A stretch of 12,709 nt of DNA from Acidimicrobiaceae bacterium (GCA_947487095.1 CANKVI010000021.1:1-12709); one strand, 5' to 3'. Shown: positions 6,289 through 12,709, counted from the first letter of the stretch. Notes: generated by a model not told the origin, from the sequence alone. Numbers and translations: made by a program.

Positions 6289-7122
6289 TTATTTGATCAT
6301 CAACGCAAGTTCGTATACCTTGCGCTTTGGTGCACCAAATTTGGCGGCTACTCGTGCGGCCGCATCTTTTTTACTGGCGCCAGCATTTAATTCATCGCGC
6401 AACGCTTGATTCAATTCATCATCGGTTGGTGGAGCAGGTGGCTTTGCACCTTCAAGAATGAGCACGTATTCACCGCGTGGTTCTTCAGACTTTGAGTGTT
6501 TATGCGCATCGTGCAATGTTCCGCGCCACATTTCTTCGTGCATCTTCGTTAACTCGCGGGCAAGAACAATTCGGCGTAACGAGCCACATGCAACTTCAAG
6601 GTCGGCAAGTGTGCGCTCAAGTCGGTGAGGTGCTTCGTACAACACCACGGTGCGTTGTTCGTCGACAAGTTGTGCAATGCGATCGCTTCGTTCGCCGCCA
6701 CTGCGTGGAAGGAAGCCTTCGAATACAAATCGTGAAGTAGACAAACCACTCATGACCAGCGCCATGGTGAGCGCTGATGGTCCAGGAATAGACGACACGG
6801 TGATTCCTGCGAGTATTGCGGCTTTCACGAGTCGTTCGCCCGGGTCGCTGATGCCCGGAGTGCCAGCATCGCTGACCAACGCAACTTCAATTCCGCTCAG
6901 TAGTTTGCCCACCACTTCATCGCAGGCATCAAATTCGGTGTGTTCATTAATGACGATGTATTTCTTGCCCGAAATGCCGAGGTGTTGCAACAACATTCCC
7001 GTGCGGCGAGTGTCTTCACAGCACACCACATCGGCTGCTTGCAGTGCTTCAACTGCGCGAGGTGAAATGTCGCTTAAGTTGCCAATTGGTGTTGCCACCA
7101 ACGTGAGTGTTCCCGAAGTCAT
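6289..7122 (-). CDS. rsmI: 16S rRNA (cytidine1402-2'-O)-methyltransferase
   Basis: Methylates the ribose 2'-OH of C1402 in the decoding centre of 16S rRNA using SAM; tetrapyrrole-methylase fold (former YraL). In 277 residues: TPIGNLSD (11-18), EDTR (36-39), the glycine-rich SDAGTPGISDPG (84-95), PGPSA (113-117), FEGFLPR (134-140), EAPHRL (163-168) and ARELTK (198-203). The C-terminal domain has the usual GASKKDAAARVA helix segment. Length is typical. The ATG at 7122 overlaps the DUF192 stop (ATGA). It ends in a TAA 3 nt from the convergent thioesterase-like gene, with no terminator hairpin visible between. Confidence 0.97.
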   Translation of the reverse strand: MTSGTLTLVATPIGNLSDISPRAVEALQAADVVCCEDTRRTGMLLQHLGISGKKYIVINEHTEFDACDEVVGKLLSGIEVALVSDAGTPGISDPGERLVKAAILAGITVSSIPGPSALTMALVMSGLSTSRFVFEGFLPRSGGERSDRIAQLVDEQRTVVLYEAPHRLERTLADLEVACGSLRRIVLARELTKMHEEMWRGTLHDAHKHSKSEEPRGEYVLILEGAKPPAPPTDDELNQALRDELNAGASKKDAAARVAAKFGAPKRKVYELALMIK

Positions 7123-7469
7123 GTGTTTCTCACTTCAATCACATCGCCAACCTTAAGGTTCCAGCGCTCAAATGAACCAGCACCGGCTTCAACAACAGTC
7201 TTGCAGCGGCTCACTGGTGCAGAAATACGGAGCGGCTTTATTCGTTCTGTCTTGATCACCGTTCCGAGAGCATCCAAATACGCAACATCTAGTGGCACTT
7301 TCACGCCAACGGTATGAATCCATTTGCACTGGGTAATCACCATTGCGTTTTCAACTGATGTGCGGCCAATGAGACCTTTACGACGCGACTGTGGAGTGTC
7401 GGCAACATCGGCGCTGGCTAATACATCTCCCGAGCGCATCAGCCATGCTGCACGAAACTCGGTGTTCAT
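7119..7469 (-). CDS. DUF192 family protein
   Basis: A 116-residue protein of the DUF192 family (PF02643), whose biochemical role is not settled. Family signatures visible: SRRKGLIGR (28-36), the core IHTVGVKVPLDVAYLDALG (51-69), and VVEAGAGSFERWNLKVGD near the C-terminus. Many DUF192 proteins have a signal peptide; this one does not, so it is probably cytoplasmic. It lies 6 nt downstream of ychF and overlaps rsmI by 4 nt, so it is part of the ychF-rsmI transcript. No Shine-Dalgarno is evident before the ATG at 7469; translation may depend on ychF. Family assignment is confident, function is not. Confidence 0.88.
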   Translation of the reverse strand: MNTEFRAAWLMRSGDVLASADVADTPQSRRKGLIGRTSVENAMVITQCKWIHTVGVKVPLDVAYLDALGTVIKTERIKPLRISAPVSRCKTVVEAGAGSFERWNLKVGDVIEVRNT

Positions 7470-7475
7470 CGTTGC

Positions 7476-8573
7476 CTAGCTGTTGTGGCGAATTTCGAGC
7501 ACGTCGCCGTCGACCACTTCGTAGTCTTTGCCTTCAACGCGAATCTTGCCCACATCTTTAGCTTTGTTCCACGAACCAATTTCAAGTAGTTCGTCCCATG
7601 CAATCACGTCGGCGCGTATGAATCCGCGTTGCAAGTCGGAGTGAATCTTTCCTGCGCACTCGGGTGCTTTTGCACCGGCGTTGAAGGTCCATGCGCGAGT
7701 TTCTTTTTCACCTGTTGTGAAATACGTGCGTAAACCAAGCAGGTGATATGCCGAGCGAATCATGCGGGGTAGTGCACCTTCACCAAGGCCAAGTGCTTCA
7801 AGCATGTCAATGCGATCTTGTCCGGTGAGTTGAGCCGCTTCGGCTTCAAGCTGCACGCTCATGCCCAACACTTCAATGTTGTGTTCGCTTGCCGAACCTG
7901 GAGGCGCAAGCTCTGCGCGAACGCGTGCTTCCATTTCAGGAATGGTGTCAAGAGCATCTTCGGCAACGTTGACCACTGCAAGAACTTGACGCGTGGTGAG
8001 CAAGAAGTGTGGAGCAAGAAGCTCGAGGTCGTCTTTACTTAAACCTGCGCGATACAGCGGGCGACCTTCTGCAAGGTGAGCCTGTGCGCGTTCAAGTGCG
8101 CCCATTTCATCGCCGAGCGACTTGTCCATGCGCGCTGCTTTTTGCGCACGATTGATTCGTGTCTCCACGGTTTCCAAGTCAGCGAGTGCAAGTTCAATTT
8201 CAACAACGCGTAAATGTTCAAGTGGGTCGGACGGACCAGGAATGTCGTCGTCGACAAATGCGCGAAGTACAAACACGATTGCATCGACTTCGCGAATGTT
8301 GGCAAGAAACTTGTTGCCAAGTCCTTCACCTTTGCTTGCACCTTCAACGAGTCCACCGATGTCAACCACTTCGACAGTTGCGTAAACGGTGCGTTGCGTC
8401 TTCGACATTTCAGCAAGTGCTTCAAGACGTGGGTCGAGCACTTTGGCCACACCGATGTTTGGGTCCTTCGTGGCAAATGGGTATGGGGCTGCCAAAGCGG
8501 CACCGTTCGTGAGTGCGTTGTATAAAGATGACTTGCCGGCATTGGGCAAGCCGACGAGGCCAAAGCGTTCCAT
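7476..8573 (-). CDS. ychF: Ribosome-associated ATPase YchF (OLA1 family)
   Basis: An Obg-family P-loop protein that prefers ATP to GTP and binds ribosomes; linked to stress responses and translation. The 365 residues match the family length (363-367). G1 is GLPNAGKSS (8-16), G3 is DIGGLV (71-76), and the G4 region reads NVAED (202-206) rather than NKxD, the change that marks ATP specificity in this family. The TGS domain fills about 279-362 with TYFTTGEKETRAW and KIHSDLQRGFIRADV. The ATG at 8573 has no Shine-Dalgarno; TAGCGT (8590-8585) is 11 nt upstream. Divergent from sufB; it heads the run ychF-DUF192-rsmI. Confidence 0.98.
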   Translation of the reverse strand: MERFGLVGLPNAGKSSLYNALTNGAALAAPYPFATKDPNIGVAKVLDPRLEALAEMSKTQRTVYATVEVVDIGGLVEGASKGEGLGNKFLANIREVDAIVFVLRAFVDDDIPGPSDPLEHLRVVEIELALADLETVETRINRAQKAARMDKSLGDEMGALERAQAHLAEGRPLYRAGLSKDDLELLAPHFLLTTRQVLAVVNVAEDALDTIPEMEARVRAELAPPGSASEHNIEVLGMSVQLEAEAAQLTGQDRIDMLEALGLGEGALPRMIRSAYHLLGLRTYFTTGEKETRAWTFNAGAKAPECAGKIHSDLQRGFIRADVIAWDELLEIGSWNKAKDVGKIRVEGKDYEVVDGDVLEIRHNS

Positions 8574-8576
8574 AAG

Positions 8577-8593
8577 AGATAGTCACGCTATCT
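8577..8593. repeat. Inverted repeat in the ychF leader
   Basis: AGATAG (8577-8582) and CTATCT (8588-8593) form a perfect 6-bp inverted repeat with a 5-nt spacer. It covers the candidate ychF -10 and the presumed transcription start, so it could be an operator or a short RNA hairpin. Confidence 0.35.
8585..8590 (-). promoter_or_regulatory. Candidate -10 element of ychF
   Basis: TAGCGT on the minus strand, 11 nt before the ATG. It is the same hexamer and nearly the same spacing as at bS22, suggesting a leader of only a few nucleotides. Confidence 0.35.
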
Positions 8594-8617
8594 GTGAGCC
8601 CGATGTGGCATGGGGTT

Positions 8618-8632
8618 TAGTAATTGTTACTA
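8618..8632 (+). promoter_or_regulatory. Candidate operator and -10 element for the suf operon
   Basis: The palindrome TAGTAA-TTG-TTACTA (6-bp arms, 3-nt spacer) overlaps a -10 hexamer TACTAT (8628-8633). Transcription would start near 8640, giving a leader of about 34 nt before the sufB GTG. A second half-site-like TAGTAATT is at 8642-8649. Suf operons are commonly controlled by SufR, IscR or Fur-type repressors, and a palindrome over the -10 fits repression; which factor would bind is unknown. Confidence 0.4.
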
Positions 8633-8661
8633 TGGCGGTAGTAGTAATTCCCCAACCGCTC

Positions 8662-8667
8662 AGGGAG
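8662..8667 (+). promoter_or_regulatory. Shine-Dalgarno of sufB
   Basis: AGGGAG, 6 nt before the GTG at 8674. It favours that GTG over the in-frame ATG at 8632. Confidence 0.6.
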
Positions 8668-8673
8668 CCCATT

Positions 8674-10074
8674 GTGACTGCATTTGACCTCGATCTCAGC
8701 AAGTACTCCCTTGGCTGGAGCGACGAAGCCGAGTATGCCTTCAAGCCTGAAAAGGGTTTGAACAAGCAAGTAATCGAACAGATCTCGTGGTGGAAGGGTG
8801 AACCAAAGTGGATGCGCGACTTGCGTTTGCGCTCGCTACAAACATTTGAGCGCAAGCCAATGGCTCCGTGGTTCGATGTGAACATGCCAGACCTCGACTT
8901 CCAAGACATCTTTTATTACTTGAAGCCAGCAACTGCTCAGACCGATGAGTGGGAAGACTTGCCAGAGCAAATGAAGAAGACGTACGAAAAGCTTGGCATT
9001 CCAGAAGCCGAGCGCAAGTACCTTGCCGGCGTTACATCGCAGTACGACTCGGAAGTGGTGTATCACCGCAACCGTATTGAGTTGGAAGAGCAAGGCATCT
9101 TGTTCTGCGACATGGACACCGCACTTCGCGAATACCCAGACTTGGTGAAGCAGTACTTCGGCTCAGTTATTCCAATGGGCGACAACAAGTTCAGCGCGCT
9201 CAACACTTCGGTGTGGTCGGGCGGCTCGTTCATTTATGTTCCACCAGGCGTGGAATGCGAAATGCCATTGCAGGCGTACTTCCGCATTAACAGCGAAAAC
9301 GCCGGCCAGTTTGAGCGCACGCTCATCATTGCTGACGAAGGTTCAAAAGTTCACTACATCGAAGGTTGCTCTGCACCGGTTTACACCAACGACTCGTTGC
9401 ACTCTGCTGTTGTGGAAATCATCGTGAAGCCAAGCGCGCACGTTACATACACCACTATTCAGAACTGGTCACCAAACGTGTACAACTTGGTTACCAAGCG
9501 TGCGCGTGTTGAAGCAGAAGGTCACATGGAGTGGATCGATGGCAACATTGGTTCCAAGCTGACCATGAAGTACCCAAGCGTGTATCTCATGGGACCAAAA
9601 GCAACCGGTGAAGTGTTGTCGGTTGCTTATGCAGGCGCTGGTCAGCATCAAGACGCCGGCGCAAAAATGGTGCACGCTGCACCAGAGACTTCGTCGAAGA
9701 TTGTGTCGAAGTCCATTTCGAAAGATGCTGGCATCACTACCTATCGCGGACTCGTGCGCATTGAAGAAGGCGCAACCAATTGCAAGAGCCACGTACAGTG
9801 CGACGCGCTCATCTTGGACGATCAGTCAGAAAGCCGCACCTTCCCGTACATGGAAGTGGGCGAGCGCGATGCACAAATTGGTCACGAAGCAACTGTGTCC
9901 AAAATTGCAGACGAGCAGTTGTTCTATTTGATGAGCCGTGGTCTTACTCAGGAACAGGCAATGGGCATGGTGGTGAACGGCTTTATCGAGCCTGTAACCC
10001 GCACATTGCCAATGGAATACGCCGTTGAGTGGAGCCGCCTCATTGAGTTGCAAATGGAAGGCTCGGTTGGCTGA
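8674..10074 (+). CDS. sufB: Fe-S cluster assembly scaffold protein SufB
   Basis: Core scaffold of the SufBC2D complex, on which Fe-S clusters are built. The 466 residues match SufB end to end, including SALNTSVWSGGSFIYVPPGV (164 onward), QAYFRIN, the EGCSAP segment with Cys232, NWSPNVYNLVTKRA, EWIDGNIGSK, VQCDAL with Cys376, GHEATVSK and the C-terminal RLIELQMEG. From remembered alignment, Cys232 and Cys376 correspond to the E. coli sulfur acceptor (Cys254) and cluster-assembly residue (Cys405). There is no intein, unlike M. tuberculosis SufB. The GTG at 8674 is chosen for its SD; the open frame back to 8389 is only the antisense of ychF. First gene of the suf operon. Confidence 0.98.
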   Translation: MTAFDLDLSKYSLGWSDEAEYAFKPEKGLNKQVIEQISWWKGEPKWMRDLRLRSLQTFERKPMAPWFDVNMPDLDFQDIFYYLKPATAQTDEWEDLPEQMKKTYEKLGIPEAERKYLAGVTSQYDSEVVYHRNRIELEEQGILFCDMDTALREYPDLVKQYFGSVIPMGDNKFSALNTSVWSGGSFIYVPPGVECEMPLQAYFRINSENAGQFERTLIIADEGSKVHYIEGCSAPVYTNDSLHSAVVEIIVKPSAHVTYTTIQNWSPNVYNLVTKRARVEAEGHMEWIDGNIGSKLTMKYPSVYLMGPKATGEVLSVAYAGAGQHQDAGAKMVHAAPETSSKIVSKSISKDAGITTYRGLVRIEEGATNCKSHVQCDALILDDQSESRTFPYMEVGERDAQIGHEATVSKIADEQLFYLMSRGLTQEQAMGMVVNGFIEPVTRTLPMEYAVEWSRLIELQMEGSVG

Positions 10075-10095
10075 GTAACACCAGCTTTTCACCGA

Positions 10096-10101
10096 GATAC
10101 T
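10096..10101 (+). promoter_or_regulatory. Possible internal -10 element before the sufB-sufD intervening gene
   Basis: GATACT sits 6 nt before the ATG at 10108, the leaderless spacing seen at metG and the thioesterase-like gene. The 33-nt gap after sufB is the largest inside the suf run. The first base departs from TANNNT, and no -35 is clear. Confidence 0.25.
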
Positions 10102-10107
10102 GAAGTT

Positions 10108-10455
10108 ATGTCCATGAGGTCGGAGTGCAAGAACTTTGAAAGCCGCACGTATGCAAGCGGTGACACAGTTCGAAAGTGCAACCTCGACTTAGCGCCAGAT
10201 GCACCATGGCGTTGCCCAGAGAATTGTGAAAAGTACGAGCCACGCATGGCCGATGTTGCTTGGGCTCACGGGTCACTCGTTCCACCGGCAACTCCTGTAG
10301 CGCCAGCAAGTTTGGACGATGGAACTGCGGCTGCAGTGTTGGACGAAGCCGAAGCAATTATCAATGCTGTGTTTGGCGAAGTAGTTGCCGACATGAACGA
10401 CAAGCGCAAAAACAAGAAGAAACTTCGCGATAAGAAAAAGAAGAAAGATAAATGA
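10108..10455 (+). CDS. Uncharacterised four-cysteine, lysine-tailed protein in the suf operon
   Basis: I recall similar uncharacterised proteins in acidimicrobial suf loci but know no function. The 115 residues have three parts: an N-terminal cysteine module (1-57) with Cys7, Cys24, Cys36 and Cys40, spaced C-x16-C-x11-C-x3-C, and an aromatic/proline core DAPWRCPENCEKYEP; an Ala/Pro-rich linker and acidic helix (about 58-97); and a highly basic tail (98-115, mostly Lys with Arg and Asp). Four cysteines could hold a zinc ion or an Fe-S cluster; the tail could bind nucleic acid or the acidic partner surfaces of SUF proteins. ATG 10108 (another ATG 6 nt later). It overlaps sufD by 4 nt (ATGA), so its output is tied to SufD. 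No signal peptide. The gene is firmly supported by context; the role is inference. Confidence 0.85.
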   Translation: MSMRSECKNFESRTYASGDTVRKCNLDLAPDAPWRCPENCEKYEPRMADVAWAHGSLVPPATPVAPASLDDGTAAAVLDEAEAIINAVFGEVVADMNDKRKNKKKLRDKKKKKDK

Positions 10456-11522
10456 TCACCGCACTCGCACTCCCCAGCACAGAAGAAGAGATTTGGCGCT
10501 ACAGCCGCATTAACGAACTCGACATGTCGAAGTTCGCTAGCGGCAAGCTGACGACAACCGTTGAAGGCGGCGAAGGCGTACAACTAACAGGTGCTGCTGC
10601 AGCCGCGCTCGTTGGTGCTGGCATGCATGTGCAACCAGACGTGTTTGCGCAGTTGAACACCGACACTCCTGATGTCATTGCCTTGCAAATTGGTAAGAAC
10701 AAAGTGCACACGCAGACCGTGGTTATTACCCATTCGGTAGACAAGTCGGGTGTTGTTGCGTACCCACGTTTGGTTATTGACGCGGCGGAGAACAGCGAAA
10801 TCATTGTTGTCGAGCGATTCACTTCTGCCGACAATGTGTATTCACTTGTTGTTCCTGTTGTTGAAGTTCATGCCGCACAATCTGCGCGCGTGACCTACTT
10901 GGCAATTAACGAACTTGGTAAGGACACCTGGCAAATTGGTCATCAGGTTGCAGTGGGCGAGCGCGACAGCAACGTGCGTTTATTCACCGTTGCACTAGGT
11001 GGCGATTATGCGCGCATGCGTGCTGAAGTTCGTCTTGTTGGCCAGGGTGCAAGTGCACAGCAAACCGCGTTGTACTTTGCCGACGGCACACAGATGCACG
11101 ACTTCCGTACGTTGCAGTCGCACGAAGCCCCACGTACACACAGTGACCTGTTGTTTAAGGGCGCAGTGAAGGACACGTCGAAGAGCGTGTACACCGGGCT
11201 CATCAAGATCACCGAAAACGGCACGAAAACCGAAGCATTCCAGACCAATCGCACACTTACGTTGTCGCGTGGTGCATGGGCAGAAAGCGTGCCAAACCTA
11301 GAGATTGAAACCAACGACGTGAAGTGCAGTCACGCCAGCACGGTTGGGCCAATTGATGACGATCAGCGCTTCTACTTGGAAAGCCGCGGAGTACCGCCAG
11401 AAATTGCTGAGCGCCTCGTGGTGTTCGGCTTCTTTGACGAAGTAATTGATCGACTTCCACAGTCCGAATTCCTCGCAGGTATTCGCGACAAAGTGATTGC
11501 AAAATTGGGAGGCACAAAATGA
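10452..11522 (+). CDS. sufD: Fe-S cluster assembly protein SufD
   Basis: Partner of SufB in the SufBC2D scaffold. The 356-residue protein has the SufBD beta-helix core: FADGTQMHDFRTLQSHEAP (209 onward), SDLLFKGAV, SVYTGLIKI, and VKCSHASTVGPIDDDQRFYLESRG (290 onward), followed by the C-terminal helices. His294 in KCSHAST corresponds, from remembered alignment, to E. coli SufD His360, needed for cluster formation and iron handling. It is shorter than SufB, as usual for SufD, and starts with the STEEEIWRYSRI segment common in actinobacterial forms. ATG overlaps the preceding stop by 4 nt, and its own stop overlaps the ferredoxin start the same way. Confidence 0.97.
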   Translation: MITALALPSTEEEIWRYSRINELDMSKFASGKLTTTVEGGEGVQLTGAAAAALVGAGMHVQPDVFAQLNTDTPDVIALQIGKNKVHTQTVVITHSVDKSGVVAYPRLVIDAAENSEIIVVERFTSADNVYSLVVPVVEVHAAQSARVTYLAINELGKDTWQIGHQVAVGERDSNVRLFTVALGGDYARMRAEVRLVGQGASAQQTALYFADGTQMHDFRTLQSHEAPRTHSDLLFKGAVKDTSKSVYTGLIKITENGTKTEAFQTNRTLTLSRGAWAESVPNLEIETNDVKCSHASTVGPIDDDQRFYLESRGVPPEIAERLVVFGFFDEVIDRLPQSEFLAGIRDKVIAKLGGTK

Positions 11523-11842
11523 GTGCAGTTGCCGTATGCAAGCTTTCCGAAATTGAATCGGGCAAAGTTCGCAAGTTCAACGTTGATGGTCGTGCAATCG
11601 CCGTCGTTCGCATTGACGATGCCGTGTACGCAATTGGCGACCGCTGTAGCCACGCCGATGTTTCGCTTTCAGATGGCGATGTACTGTGCGATTCAAAAGA
11701 GCTTGAGTGCATTAAGCACGGAAGCGCCTTCAGCCTTGTAACAGGTGTTCCAAACACGCTTCCAGCAACACAGCCAGTACCGGTGTACGAAGCAAGTGTT
11801 GTTAATGGTGAAGTGATGATCTCGGTAGGAGAAGCTAAATGA
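11519..11842 (+). CDS. Rieske-type [2Fe-2S] ferredoxin in the suf operon
   Basis: A 107-residue Rieske domain protein without a membrane anchor, like the ferredoxin subunits of non-haem iron oxygenases. Cluster ligands are Cys43 and His45 in CSHADVSL, and Cys64 and His67 in CIKHGSAFSL. It would be a soluble one-electron carrier. Similar genes stand between sufD and sufC in other actinobacteria, where they are thought to supply electrons for cluster assembly or to be an early client; which applies is not known. 4-nt ATGA overlaps on both sides tie it to sufD and sufC, making stoichiometric expression likely. Confidence 0.94.
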   Translation: MSAVAVCKLSEIESGKVRKFNVDGRAIAVVRIDDAVYAIGDRCSHADVSLSDGDVLCDSKELECIKHGSAFSLVTGVPNTLPATQPVPVYEASVVNGEVMISVGEAK

Positions 11843-12576
11843 GCACACTTGAAATTCGCGATCTGCAGGTTTCGGTTGGTGGAACACAAATTCTCAATGG
11901 CATCACACTCACCATTAACAGTGGCGAAGTGCATGCAGTCATGGGTCCGAACGGCGCTGGCAAGTCAACGTTGTCTGCCGCAATCATGGGCAAGCCTGGT
12001 TATGAAGTAACGGGTGGCTCAGTGAAGCTCGATGGTCAAGATGTGTTGGCAATGCCAACGTGGCAGCGTGCAGTTGCTGGTTTGCATCTGGTGATGCAGT
12101 ATCCAACCGAAGTGCCTGGCGTGAAACTCAGCGAAGTATTGAGCGAAGCTCTCTCTGCTCGCCATGCAACGTTGCCAAACCTGAACAAGACCATCAATGA
12201 AGAAGCAGCGCGGATCAGTTTTGATAGTGAACTGGTGAATCGTGCCGTCAACGTGGACTTCTCCGGTGGCGAAAAGAAGCGCAACGAAACGTTGCAACTT
12301 GCTGTGTTGAAACCAAAGATTGCAATTCTGGACGAGTTGGACTCGGGACTTGACATTGACGCATTGCGCGACTGTGCAAAGCGCGTTGAAGACGCCACCA
12401 ACGAAACCGGTATGGGCGCTTTGGTCATTACGCACTACAGCCGTTTGTTTGAAGAACTAAAGCCTGACTTCGTGCACATTTTGGCAAAGGGCCGCATCGT
12501 GAAGAGCGGCGGGCCAGAGTTGGCCGACGAACTTGAGCGCGACGGCTACGCCGCGTATGCAGAAGTGGCAAACTAA
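11839..12576 (+). CDS. sufC: Fe-S cluster assembly ATPase SufC
   Basis: ABC-type ATPase that drives conformational change in SufBC2D. The 245 residues hold Walker A GPNGAGKST (36-44), the Q-loop with Gln87 in MQYPTEVPGV, the signature FSGGEKKRNE (141-150), Walker B ILDELDSGLD (163-172) and the switch His199 in ITHYSR. The FSGGEKKRNE and LDSGLD forms separate SufC from transport ATPases, and no permease is nearby. Length is normal. ATG overlaps the ferredoxin stop by 4 nt. sufS and sufU, which often follow, are not in the window; the next gene is a pterin dehydratase 6 nt downstream. Confidence 0.98.
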   Translation: MSTLEIRDLQVSVGGTQILNGITLTINSGEVHAVMGPNGAGKSTLSAAIMGKPGYEVTGGSVKLDGQDVLAMPTWQRAVAGLHLVMQYPTEVPGVKLSEVLSEALSARHATLPNLNKTINEEAARISFDSELVNRAVNVDFSGGEKKRNETLQLAVLKPKIAILDELDSGLDIDALRDCAKRVEDATNETGMGALVITHYSRLFEELKPDFVHILAKGRIVKSGGPELADELERDGYAAYAEVAN

Positions 12577-12582
12577 CTGTTG

Positions 12583-12709
12583 ATGACCGCGGGATGGGTT
12601 GAACAGAACAATTCGCTGTACCGCAAGTTTGAGTTTTCAACTTTTCGCGAAGCCTTTGCGTTCATGACCAAGGTCGCTGAATTGGCAGAAGAGCAAGACC
12701 ACCATCCCG
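12583..12709 (+). CDS. Pterin-4a-carbinolamine dehydratase, 3' end cut by window edge
   Basis: The 42 residues visible match the N-terminal half of the PCD/DCoH family: GWVEQNNSLYRKFEFSTF (4-21), EAFAFMTKVAELAEEQ, and the catalytic HHP at 40-42. The family dehydrates 4a-hydroxytetrahydropterin for recycling after aromatic amino-acid hydroxylation; bacterial copies without a hydroxylase are often of unclear use. Usual length is about 95-115, so more than half is missing. Start ATG 12583, 6 nt after the sufC stop and in the same direction, so it is probably co-transcribed with suf. An in-frame TTG precedes it directly. Confidence 0.88.
   Translation, partial: MTAGWVEQNNSLYRKFEFSTFREAFAFMTKVAELAEEQDHHP

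Larger units (their letters stand above)
8574..8673. other. ychF/sufB divergent intergenic region
   Basis: One hundred bases without a supported gene. It holds two short inverted repeats (8577-8593 and 8618-8632), candidate -10 elements for both directions, an 8-bp direct repeat TAGTAATT (8618-8625 and 8642-8649), and the sufB Shine-Dalgarno. An upstream ATG in frame with sufB (8632) would extend SufB by 14 residues but has no SD. Confidence 0.6.

Noticed and set aside
6650..7156. 168-codon plus-strand open frame opposite rsmI
   Set aside because: Antisense to conserved RsmI motifs, low-complexity Ser/Thr/Pro composition, no start context.
8389..8673. Long N-terminal extension of sufB
   Set aside because: It is antisense to ychF and lacks SufB similarity; the GTG at 8674 has a good Shine-Dalgarno.
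8674..10074. Intein in SufB, as in M. tuberculosis
   Set aside because: SufB reads continuously with normal length, and no splicing-domain residues interrupt it.
11257..11934. 225-codon minus-strand frame over sufD-Rieske-sufC
   Set aside because: Spans three well-supported plus-strand genes and shows no recognisable protein.
12019..12435. Two overlapping minus-strand frames over sufC
   Set aside because: Antisense to SufC catalytic motifs; composition not protein-like.
1..12709. Mobile element, phage, CRISPR or toxin-antitoxin content
   Set aside because: No transposase, integrase, long repeats, spaced repeats or toxin-like small gene pairs were seen; every large stretch is explained by housekeeping genes.

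Overview
The window looks like a chromosomal housekeeping segment of an actinobacterium. The main evidence is a 30-residue actinobacterial-type ribosomal protein bS22 (COX24/AURKAIP1-like), the gene order metG-tatD-(secreted protein)-rsmA-ispE, a SUF operon with a Rieske ferredoxin and sufC, TANNNT -10 hexamers placed about 6 nt from GTG starts (leaderless style), frequent GTG starts, and a tRNA without an encoded CCA. Base composition looks close to half GC, which is low for the phylum. From remembered similarity, the unnamed cysteine gene between sufB and sufD suggests class Acidimicrobiia. That placement is an inference. I see no mobile element, phage gene, CRISPR array or other sign of transfer.

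Layout. (1) 1-947, minus strand: tRNA-Gln(UUG), then prs, cut by the left edge. (2) 1023-1115, plus: bS22, too short for ordinary ORF calling. (3) 5459-1143, minus: a tight five-gene run metG > tatD > small secreted protein > rsmA > ispE, with 4-nt overlaps or gaps of 1-10 nt. The secreted protein sits where many actinobacteria carry rpfB and bacilli carry yabE. (4) 5485-6285, plus: an acyl-CoA thioesterase-like gene, divergent from metG across only 25 bp. That gap holds a mirror-symmetric pair of -10 elements. (5) 8573-6289, minus: ychF > DUF192 gene > rsmI. (6) 8674-12709, plus: sufB > cysteine/lysine-rich unknown > sufD > Rieske ferredoxin > sufC > pterin-4a-carbinolamine dehydratase (cut by the right edge). 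From the unknown gene to sufC every junction is a 4-nt ATGA overlap.

How the genes work together. Region 3 joins aminoacylation, a TatD-family hydrolase, 16S rRNA dimethylation, the MEP isoprenoid pathway and a cell-envelope candidate. Region 5 pairs a ribosome-associated ATPase with a second 16S rRNA methyltransferase. Region 6 is the Fe-S assembly core (SufBCD), with a [2Fe-2S] Rieske protein and a four-cysteine unknown in the same probable transcript. No sufR-like regulator, sufS or sufU lies inside the window. Two inverted repeats in the ychF/sufB intergenic region overlap the proposed -10 elements and are the best candidates for regulation.

The most novel-looking items are the four-cysteine, lysine-tailed protein inside the suf operon, the minimal RlpA-like protein in the rpfB slot, and the symmetric divergent promoter at 5459-5485. 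All start choices, promoters and operators come from reading the sequence and are untested.
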